DNA of 40,725 nt from assembly GCA_023432235.1 (NCBI GenBank), contig JAEYUX010000060.1, forward strand, positions 1 through 40,725. Direction: 5' to 3'. Positions 23,083-29,291 of this stretch are shown in pieces (position 1 is the first letter of the stretch; every line of letters begins with the position of its first letter). A model generated the notes under the pieces. That model searched no databases. It saw only the letters and a list, made by a program, of their open reading frames with translations, and was not told the DNA's origin. Position numbers and translations under genes: made by a program. Source of the stretch: Actinomycetes bacterium. GTDB taxonomy: Bacteria > Actinomycetota > Actinomycetes > Actinomycetales > Demequinaceae.

Positions 23083-23753
23083 AGGTGCTCATCGCAGGTG
23101 CGGGCTCAGTGGGCCGATCAATCGCACGGGATCTGCTCGAACACGGTCATGACGTCCTCCTCATCGATCACTCCCCCAGTGCGATGCGCGTGTCGCAGGT
23201 GGCGCAAGCAGAGTGGATGCTTGCTGACGCGTGCGAACTCACCGCACTGCGTGAAGCTGGCACAGAAGAAATGGACGTGGTGGTGGCCGCCACGGGCGAT
23301 GACAAGGCGAACCTCGTGATCTCCTTGCTCGCGAAGACTGAGTTTGCCGTGCCGCGCACCGTCGCCCGGGTCAACAATCCCCGCAATGAGTGGATGTATG
23401 ACTCGCAATGGGGAGTCGACGTCGCCGTATCTACTCCCCGCATCATGACAGCGATGGTCGAAGAGGCCGTTGCCGTTGGTGACCTCGTCAAGGTCTTCAC
23501 GTTTCACCAATCGGGTGCATCGATCATCGAGGTCACGTTGCCTTCCGATTCGCCGCTCGGTGGAGTTGCGTTGCGCGATATCTCGCTGCCGGACGACATT
23601 GTCCTTTCGTGCATCGTGCGGGGCGATCGGACCATCGCCCCCACTCCCGAAGACACGCTCGAGCCACTCGACGAGCTGCTGTTTATTTTGTCGGCTGAGG
23701 CGGATCCTGACGCTCTTCAGCGAGTTCTACATTCCGCACCATCCGCCACATAA
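23079..23753 (+). CDS. trkA: TrkA/RCK-family potassium uptake regulatory protein (second of a pair)
   Basis: A 224-residue paralogue of the preceding gene. It has the Rossmann glycine motif GAGSVG (7-12), the NAD-ribose acidic residue in VLLIDHSPSAM, a conserved VVAATGDDKANLVISLLAKTEF, and a C-terminal TrkA_C domain with the pattern SIIEVTLPSDSPLGG. The two probably assemble as a mixed RCK ring, as suggested by translational coupling. It corresponds to CeoC by synteny. Its last 71 bases overlap the convergent DUF3159 gene, an unusually long tail-to-tail overlap. Confidence 0.92.
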   Translation: MKVLIAGAGSVGRSIARDLLEHGHDVLLIDHSPSAMRVSQVAQAEWMLADACELTALREAGTEEMDVVVAATGDDKANLVISLLAKTEFAVPRTVARVNNPRNEWMYDSQWGVDVAVSTPRIMTAMVEEAVAVGDLVKVFTFHQSGASIIEVTLPSDSPLGGVALRDISLPDDIVLSCIVRGDRTIAPTPEDTLEPLDELLFILSAEADPDALQRVLHSAPSAT

Positions 23754-24360
23754 CAAAGAGCGCGACCGCGAACCACGGCACACCGAGAGCGAGCTTCGCG
23801 GTCCCGAGTGCCGCGGTCGCATCCGCGAGGTAGAGCGGAATCTGGACAGCGAGTTTGACGAGCTGAGTGGCGACGTAGAAACCCGTTGCCAACTGAAAAC
23901 GTCGCATGGCCCGTTTGTCAGCGCGCCAGCGCGTCGACCAACCTTTGAGAAGCCCCACCACAACGCCAACTGCGGGCCAACGCAGCACCATCGACGCGGC
24001 AAGCGCGATCGTATAGATCCCGGTGTACCAAAAGCCCGGAACGAAATACTCGTTCGCGTCTCCCGCTCGCCACGCCCAAATGGCGCCGAGAGCGACACCA
24101 AAAAGCCCGCCAAGGGCCTGCGTCACCGGAGTGCGCTGGATGAGCCGCACCGCGACAAGCACAACGACGATTGCGACGGACGCGATCACGGGGACCCGGT
24201 AGCCACCCCACATGAGGAACGCCGCAACAAAGACTGCGCCGGGGGCCACGGCCTCGGCTAGGCCTCGCCACCCGCCGATTGCTTCGGCCCAATCAAAGTC
24301 ATCCGCGAGTAACTGCTGAGCTGGCGTTGGCTTGCGGGGCTCGCTTACGGCATCACTCAT
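23683..24360 (-). CDS. DUF3159 membrane protein
   Basis: A 225-residue membrane protein of the actinobacterial DUF3159 family (Rv2693c position). The N-terminus is polar (about 25 residues) and is followed by FDWAEAIGGWRGLAEAVAPG, typical of the family, then about six hydrophobic segments between residues 38 and 212. A basic loop (KGWSTRWRADKRAMRRFQ) lies in the middle, and the C-terminus is short and charged. Function is unknown. Placement next to the TrkA pair suggests a membrane or ion-related role, but that is only context. The ATG at 24360 overlaps the stop of the OB-fold gene (ATGA), and its end overlaps trkA on the other strand by 71 bases. Confidence 0.88.
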   Translation of the reverse strand: MSDAVSEPRKPTPAQQLLADDFDWAEAIGGWRGLAEAVAPGAVFVAAFLMWGGYRVPVIASVAIVVVLVAVRLIQRTPVTQALGGLFGVALGAIWAWRAGDANEYFVPGFWYTGIYTIALAASMVLRWPAVGVVVGLLKGWSTRWRADKRAMRRFQLATGFYVATQLVKLAVQIPLYLADATAALGTAKLALGVPWFAVALFVMWRMVRNVELAEERQDPPQPTK

Positions 24361-24659
24361 GCCGACAACAATTCGTAACGGGGGTTGTAGATCACGGCGA
24401 CATCCTCACCAGCGCACACACGGCCTTCGATGTGTAGAACAGACCCTGGCTCGATTCCGGGGATCCGCCGGCGGCCCAGAAAGACACAATCAACAGCGCC
24501 ACTGTCGTCCACAAGGCGAACCACGAGTGTCGCCGGGCGATCCGCGGGGCTGACCTCCACATAGTGGACACGCCCGCGCACGCGGGCGACCTTACGCATC
24601 TCGAGGTCTCCCGCTGGCGTCACGTCAAACGGTGAATCGGCATGAACCATCGTCGTCAC
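24357..24659 (-). CDS. OB-fold nucleic-acid-binding domain protein
   Basis: A 100-residue protein whose middle part, VRGRVHYVEVSPADRPATLVVRLVDDSGAVDCVFLGRR, reads as an OB-fold of the kind found in tRNA-anticodon and RecG-wedge domains; it matches the Rv2694c family by position. The substrate is unknown, with single-stranded DNA or RNA the likely ligand by fold. It overlaps dut upstream (24656-24659) and DUF3159 downstream (24357-24360), each by four bases, so all three are one coupled operon. The ATG at 24659 is set by the overlap. Confidence 0.85.
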   Translation of the reverse strand: MTTMVHADSPFDVTPAGDLEMRKVARVRGRVHYVEVSPADRPATLVVRLVDDSGAVDCVFLGRRRIPGIEPGSVLHIEGRVCAGEDVAVIYNPRYELLSA

Positions 24660-25120
24660 TGGTTCCCGGCATCATGAGACGCGGTGCCCGTCGACCCAAA
24701 ACCACCGTCACCACGATGCGAACCAGGTAGCGTCTCAACTTCGATAAAGCGAGCCTTCTCAACTCGCTGAATCACTAGTTGGGCGATGCGGTCCCCCACT
24801 GCGAGCGAGACCGCTTCGTGAGCGTCGGTGTTGAGCAAGGTGACGCGAATCTCTCCCCGGTACCCCGCATCGACTGTGCCTGGGGCATTGACCACGGTCA
24901 CGCCATGCCGGGCGGCGAGACCGCTACGCGGGTGCACAAATGCGGCGTAGCCATCGGGCAAAGCGATGCGAACTCCGGTGGGGACGGTCCGACGCTCGCC
25001 TGGAGCAAGCGTGACAGCTTCTCGTGTCGTGAGATCCGCACCAGCATCACCTGGGTGGGCATACGACGGAATCGGCACGTCACCGCTTGTCGTGCTGATC
25101 AACACCTCGACGTTCGCCAT
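24656..25120 (-). CDS. dut: dUTP diphosphatase
   Basis: A trimeric dUTPase that hydrolyses dUTP to dUMP and diphosphate, keeping uracil out of DNA and feeding dTMP synthesis. The protein has 154 residues with all five motifs: HPGDAGADL (22-30), PRSGLA (64-69), GTVDAGYRGEI (81-91), GDRIAQLV (109-116) and the C-terminal arm RGDGGFGSTG (136-145). The ATG at 25120 follows GGAG, and TAGGGT lies eight bases upstream at 25129-25134. It is directly coupled to the OB-fold gene; the DUF3710 gene that sits between them in relatives is missing. Confidence 0.96.
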   Translation of the reverse strand: MANVEVLISTTSGDVPIPSYAHPGDAGADLTTREAVTLAPGERRTVPTGVRIALPDGYAAFVHPRSGLAARHGVTVVNAPGTVDAGYRGEIRVTLLNTDAHEAVSLAVGDRIAQLVIQRVEKARFIEVETLPGSHRGDGGFGSTGTASHDAGNQ

Positions 25121-25128
25121 GGTGCTCC

Positions 25129-25134
25129 ACCCTA
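25129..25134 (-). promoter_or_regulatory. Putative -10 element of dut
   Basis: TAGGGT lies eight bases before the dut ATG on the minus strand. A GGAG also lies between it and the start, so a very short leader with partial Shine-Dalgarno is possible. No clear -35 is visible. Confidence 0.35.
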
Positions 25135-25162
25135 GGCGCTCAGCGCGCCTCGTTCGAACAAC

Positions 25163-25462
25163 TTAGGCCGCGCACTCCGAGCAGATGGGCTGGTCGCCCT
25201 TGAAGCTCGCCAGCTGGCTGCGGTGGTGCACCAAGAAGCACGACATGCACGTGAATTCGTCTTGCTGAGGCGGAAGAACGCGCACCGACAACTCTTCGCC
25301 CGACAGGTCGGCGCCTGGCAACTCAAAGCTGTCAGCAACGTCGGCCTCATCCTCATCGACCACACCCGAGCTCTTGTCTGAGCGACGCGCTTTCAACTCC
25401 TCAATCGAGTCGGCCGCGATCTCGTCGTCAGTCTTGCGCGGGGCGTCGTAGTCGGTCGCCAT
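25163..25462 (-). CDS. DUF4193 zinc-ribbon protein
   Basis: A 99-residue protein of the DUF4193 family (Rv2699c type). The N-terminal half is acidic and charged (TDDEIAADSIEELKARR). The C-terminal half carries two CxxC knuckles, CMSC near residue 77 and CSEC near residue 95, likely a zinc ribbon. Function is unknown; contact with nucleic acid or RNA polymerase is plausible for such small acidic zinc-ribbon proteins but unproven. The ATG at 25462 is chosen because the family starts MATDYDAPRK and GGAG precedes it; the frame is open further upstream. The 106 bases before it hold a 12-bp palindrome at 25549-25560. Confidence 0.9.
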   Translation of the reverse strand: MATDYDAPRKTDDEIAADSIEELKARRSDKSSGVVDEDEADVADSFELPGADLSGEELSVRVLPPQQDEFTCMSCFLVHHRSQLASFKGDQPICSECAA

Positions 25463-25548
25463 CCGTGGGTCTCCATTCACCTTGTGGTGTGTGATCAATG
25501 CGCAGCGAGCCGATTTTGTTCCCGCGTGGCGCAGGCATTGTGCCCCAC

Positions 25549-25560
25549 AAAACCGGTTTT
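25549..25560. promoter_or_regulatory. Perfect 12-bp palindrome AAAACCGGTTTT between suhB and the DUF4193 gene
   Basis: A symmetric A4-CCGG-T4 site, nine bases past the suhB stop and about 87 bases before the DUF4193 start. On the minus strand it ends in TTTT, so it could be a short terminator-like stem, but the stem would be A/U only with a CCGG loop. An operator for a dimeric regulator is the alternative. Seen directly; function unknown. Confidence 0.35.
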
Positions 25561-25568
25561 CGCGAACT

Positions 25569-26393
25569 CTAGTCCGATTCCACGGCCCACGGCGCACGAG
25601 CACCCGCGTCGACAAGCGTGTCTCTCAGCACATCCCACGTCTCAGGCATGGCCGCAATGAGGAGGTGTTCATCTGCGGGACCGCCATCGATACCGGCTAC
25701 TTTCACGCCCGCTTCTGCGGCGATGAGCGCGCCCGCTGCGTGGTCCCACGGCTTGAGCCCATGTTCGTAGTACGCGTCGATCTGTCCCGCAGCGACGAGA
25801 CACAAATCGACACTCGCTGCACCAAGGCGGCGAATATCACGGACCGAGCCGAGCAGCTGAGCGACAATCTTCCCCTGCGCCACGCGGCGTTCAGCGATGT
25901 ACTGAAATCCAGTCGCAAGCAAGGTCGCCTCGAGTGCGGGCGCATGAGTCCGTTCCATCGGCACGCCGTCGCGCCATGCACCGTGACCCCGAGCGGCGGA
26001 CCACAGCACACCACTGCCGTCGTACACGGCGCCAGCAAGCGCCGTCCACTTCGCTGGATCAGCTCCGCCCGTTACAGCAGCGACCGACACCGCGTAATGC
26101 GGCAAGCCGTAGAGGTAGTTCACTGTGCCATCGATGGGATCAAGCACCCACGTGACATCCGAGGTGCCGACCACGTCGTTGCCTTCTTCGCCAAGGATCG
26201 AGTCATCGGGCCGTAGCTGGGCAAGCCGCTCGCGCAAGAGACGTTCTGCCGCCAGGTCCATCTGCGTCACGATGTCGATGTCCGAGGACTTCGTGGCCGT
26301 CACGTGTGCTTCAGCTCGACCCTGCGAAATGAGCACGCCGGCCTCTTTCGCGATGAGCGCCGCAATGTCATGGAGGTCGAGCGGATTGGTCAT
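25569..26393 (-). CDS. suhB: Inositol-monophosphatase-family phosphatase
   Basis: A 274-residue Mg-dependent, lithium-sensitive phosphatase family member that acts on myo-inositol phosphates or related sugar phosphates. Metal-site motifs are Glu69-Glu70 (GEEGND), DPIDGTVNY (85-93, metal-binding Asp85 and Asp88) and the C-terminal WDHAAG near 219. In actinobacteria such enzymes supply inositol for phosphatidylinositol and mycothiol; which substrate applies here is inference. The ATG at 26393 has no clear Shine-Dalgarno. It is divergent from sepH, 72 bases away, and followed by the DUF4193 gene at 106 bases. Confidence 0.92.
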   Translation of the reverse strand: MTNPLDLHDIAALIAKEAGVLISQGRAEAHVTATKSSDIDIVTQMDLAAERLLRERLAQLRPDDSILGEEGNDVVGTSDVTWVLDPIDGTVNYLYGLPHYAVSVAAVTGGADPAKWTALAGAVYDGSGVLWSAARGHGAWRDGVPMERTHAPALEATLLATGFQYIAERRVAQGKIVAQLLGSVRDIRRLGAASVDLCLVAAGQIDAYYEHGLKPWDHAAGALIAAEAGVKVAGIDGGPADEHLLIAAMPETWDVLRDTLVDAGARAPWAVESD

Positions 26394-26465
26394 GCGTCAA
26401 GCGTGGCACAGCGTTTGGGCGTGCCGTACCGCGCGCTGAGCTCCGTTGCGTGGCACAGTGGAGCA

Positions 26466-27455
26466 ATGACCGTTGCTCACCTCAAGGGATTATCCGAGGA
26501 CGGCACTCACGTGCTTCTGGTCGCCGAGGACGGCGCCGAACTGCGCCTCGAGATCTCCGATGAGTTGCGCGCACTTGTGCGTCACGCGCGCGTGACTCGC
26601 GTTGCTGAGCCCGGCCAAGTGACGAGCCTGACCCCGCGCGAGATTCAACAGCGCATTCGAGCTGGTCTCAACGCCGCCGAATTGGCTCACCTCACGGGCG
26701 AACCGCTTGAGGGGCTCGTGAAGTTTGAGGCGCCGGTCCTCGCCGAACGGGCGTACATCGTGCAGCTCGCGCACAACACGCGGGTCGGCACCGATTCAAC
26801 TGCCCCTACTCTCGTTGACCTCGTTGGCGACCGCCTTGCCAGCCGAGGCGTCGATCCTGAGGCGGTCAAGTGGGACGCATGGCGGGGCGTTGATGAGCCG
26901 TGGAAGGTTGCGGCCGATTACGTCGTGGGCGGTCGCACGATTCGTGCGTTGTGGATCTTCGATCACGTGGCGAAGGCGCTGACTGCGGAAGATGACGAGG
27001 CCGCGTGGCTGACGGAAACCGAGCTTCTCGAAGCACCGATCCCCCGTCGCCACCTCAGCGCCGTCCGCACCGATGCAGCGCCGCTCGAAACACGTCGACC
27101 CGCGGCAGTGACGTCTCCCGCCGAAGAGTTTGCGCCAACTGACGACAAGGAGGCCGATCCTACGAGCGACCTCCTTGAGGACCTCGCAGCACGCCGCGGT
27201 ACACGTGAGCCGATCGACATGGAAGAGGATGAAGACGAGGGTGACGAGCGCTTTGAGGGCTTCGGTCCGGCCCGCTCATCCCAGTCGGGCTCGATCCCAA
27301 CACAGCCACAGCCTTCGCAATCGAGCACGATGCCACACCCGGCCGGCTCCGCGCGCACTCCACAACCCGACAAGGACGGACCGAAGCCCCGCAAGGGACG
27401 CGCCTCGGTTCCAAGTTGGGACGAAATCGTCTTTGGCGCACGGAACGACACGTAG
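26466..27455 (+). CDS. sepH: Septation protein SepH (DUF3071)
   Basis: A 329-residue cell-division regulator that promotes FtsZ assembly in actinobacteria. It has the N-terminal DUF3071 domain (about 1-170) with a helix-turn-helix-like stretch TPREIQQRIRAGLNAAELAHLTG (56-78). A long acidic and then glutamine/serine/proline-rich disordered linker covers about 190-305. The conserved C-terminal tail VPSWDEIVFGAR matches the short FtsZ-related motif of the family. The ATG at 26466 is chosen because the family begins at MTVAHLKGL-like residues; the frame is open upstream but would run into suhB. It ends six bases from the convergent phosphatase gene. Confidence 0.93.
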   Translation: MTVAHLKGLSEDGTHVLLVAEDGAELRLEISDELRALVRHARVTRVAEPGQVTSLTPREIQQRIRAGLNAAELAHLTGEPLEGLVKFEAPVLAERAYIVQLAHNTRVGTDSTAPTLVDLVGDRLASRGVDPEAVKWDAWRGVDEPWKVAADYVVGGRTIRALWIFDHVAKALTAEDDEAAWLTETELLEAPIPRRHLSAVRTDAAPLETRRPAAVTSPAEEFAPTDDKEADPTSDLLEDLAARRGTREPIDMEEDEDEGDERFEGFGPARSSQSGSIPTQPQPSQSSTMPHPAGSARTPQPDKDGPKPRKGRASVPSWDEIVFGARNDT

Positions 27456-27461
27456 CGCTTG

Positions 27462-28628
27462 TTACGGCCTTCCAGCGATAAGTAGCGGCACCGTCAATTC
27501 TTCAGGCGTCAATGACCCGTGCATGCCAATGAGGTTGAGCGAATGCGGCATCTGCGTTCGTGAATCGACGACGGTTGCCCGCTGCGCCATCGCGACAATG
27601 ACGTCGCCGAGTCGGGACGTCACCTCTGCGGCCACGGGGCCAAACAATCCAGCTTCTACTGCCTCAGCGCGTGTCATGACGACGGCGTGGTCGCCAAGAT
27701 GCTCGCTCCACCGTTCGATGACGGCGTCCGTCGCTTTCGGATCCGTATAGAGGTGGAGGGCACGCGGCTCGCCTGCCACAAGCTCGACATCGCGAGCGAG
27801 GATTGTGTCGCCCCCTACGTCCCACCGCGGTTGCCCGGTCACATCAACCATGCCGTGATCAGATGTGACGACCATGGCAGCGCCCTGTGGCAACGACTCC
27901 GCCAAACGGCGAAGTTCACGGTCAGCGTCCTCGACGGCCGCCACCCACTGGTCGGACTGCCATCCGTGCTTGTGGCCCGCTGCGTCGATATCACCCCAAT
28001 ACATGTAGGTGATGCCGGGCTCATGAGCGATGCTTTGAGCCACATCGACGCGCTCAGCGAGGCGCCGTGTCGCAACAAATCGGCCACCACGCAACGCCGC
28101 GTGAGTGAGACCCGATCCCTCAAATCCATGATTTCCCAGCGTCGTCACGCGAGCCCCCGCCCGCGCGGCCTCTTCGAGAAGCGAGGGGCACACCTGCCAT
28201 TCTTCGGGATCGAAAGCACCCTCCCACGAGATGAGGTTGGCAAGTGCGCCGGTGCGCGGATTACGCGCGGTGTAGCCCGTCATCCCCGTGCGGCCGGCTC
28301 CGTATCCGGTGCCGAACAAGGACAAGGACGTTGCCGTCGTCGTGGGAAATCCCGCAGTGAGGTTGCCCGCAACGATCGAACGCAGGAAGGGCGCGTGCCC
28401 GCTCCGGGCTTCAAGTTGATAGAAACCAAGTCCATCGAGGATCACCACAACGATGTGGCGGGCCTCGGGGATGTCGAGAAGCGTGCGATCCTGCGCAGAG
28501 TCCCTACCGGCGACAACATGACCGGACCCCACTGCGTCAAGACAAGCAGACAGGACGGCACCAAGTTCGCGTCCCCCGTAGTCGGGGCGTTCTAGGCCTC
28601 GTGCAGCAAGACGAGCGTCAAGACTCAC
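27462..28628 (-). CDS. Alkaline-phosphatase-superfamily protein (nucleotide pyrophosphatase/phosphodiesterase-like)
   Basis: A 388-residue metal-dependent phosphoesterase family member. Active-site landmarks are VVILDGLGF (Asp65), the nucleophile threonine region FPTTTATSLSLFGTG (94-108), the second metal site YWGDIDAAGHKHGW, and VTSDHGMVDV. No clear signal peptide is seen, so a cytosolic location is likely. The substrate is not known; nucleotides, phosphonates or lipid phosphates are options. It overlaps the DUF5998 gene upstream by four bases (28625-28628), a pairing common in actinobacteria. Its end lies six bases from sepH. Confidence 0.88.
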   Translation of the reverse strand: MSLDARLAARGLERPDYGGRELGAVLSACLDAVGSGHVVAGRDSAQDRTLLDIPEARHIVVVILDGLGFYQLEARSGHAPFLRSIVAGNLTAGFPTTTATSLSLFGTGYGAGRTGMTGYTARNPRTGALANLISWEGAFDPEEWQVCPSLLEEAARAGARVTTLGNHGFEGSGLTHAALRGGRFVATRRLAERVDVAQSIAHEPGITYMYWGDIDAAGHKHGWQSDQWVAAVEDADRELRRLAESLPQGAAMVVTSDHGMVDVTGQPRWDVGGDTILARDVELVAGEPRALHLYTDPKATDAVIERWSEHLGDHAVVMTRAEAVEAGLFGPVAAEVTSRLGDVIVAMAQRATVVDSRTQMPHSLNLIGMHGSLTPEELTVPLLIAGRP

Positions 28629-29191
28629 GCGTGACGGCCTACCGCTCGGTTGAGCGCCTTCCCAAACTCTTCCAGCGCACGGACCGATTCATCGCCATCA
28701 GCAATGACGCTCGCCCGGGCGAGGGTGTCATCACCGGTCAGGTCCCCCGTGTAGCCATGGTCCGCATCGCAGTTCTCATCGCCACAATGAGCCGGCTCAA
28801 GATCGATGCGTGAATGAACTCCCCAGCCAACGGCGAGAACCAACTCGTGTGGGACATCACCCTCCGAGAAGTTCTCGGGATGGTGTATGACATGCGTGAG
28901 CGCCACAGAGGCGATCGTGCGCAAAGGCGCAGACTCAACGGTGGCCGAGGCGGCTGGCGTTCCCCCACTTTGCGGGCCAGCGCCGTCGTCGATGTGCGCG
29001 CGGAGAAGGTGCGTATCGGTGAGAACGAGTACTGACATGTGGCGGCGCACCTCGGCCGAGTCGAACGTCGTCTCGGCATGAACAAAGTGCGCCCGCACCA
29101 CGTCGTCGCCAATCGCGCTGCGAAGGACGTGATTGGCGAGCGCCGGATAGTAGCCAGCGCCCGCAATTGCCTGGTCAAGCGAAGACGACAT
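28625..29191 (-). CDS. DUF5998 family protein
   Basis: A 188-residue soluble protein of unknown function, matching DUF5998 by its beginning (SSSLDQAIAGAGYYPALANHVL) and by its position between parC and the phosphatase gene. Later features are VRAHFVHAETTFD, a VLVLTDTHLLRAH strand, and an acidic cysteine-containing stretch (HCGDENCDADHG) that could bind metal. The ATG at 29191 is preferred over an upstream start at 29293 because GACAAT (29199-29204) lies seven bases before it, the family starts here, and the longer form would overlap the parC start. It is translationally coupled to the phosphatase. Confidence 0.82.
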   Translation of the reverse strand: MSSSLDQAIAGAGYYPALANHVLRSAIGDDVVRAHFVHAETTFDSAEVRRHMSVLVLTDTHLLRAHIDDGAGPQSGGTPAASATVESAPLRTIASVALTHVIHHPENFSEGDVPHELVLAVGWGVHSRIDLEPAHCGDENCDADHGYTGDLTGDDTLARASVIADGDESVRALEEFGKALNRAVGRHA

Positions 29192-29198
29192 GCGGAAT

Positions 29199-29204
29199 AT
29201 TGTC
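29199..29204 (-). promoter_or_regulatory. Possible leaderless -10 element of the DUF5998 gene
   Basis: GACAAT on the minus strand lies seven bases before the ATG at 29191. There is no Shine-Dalgarno and no clear -35. It supports the short start choice. Confidence 0.35.
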
Positions 29205-29291
29205 GCACCTGCGCGCGTGGCGTGGCGACCGGCCTCGCCCACGCGAGGGACAATGTCCGACAACCCCTGCTGAACCCTAGACGGAGTGTGC

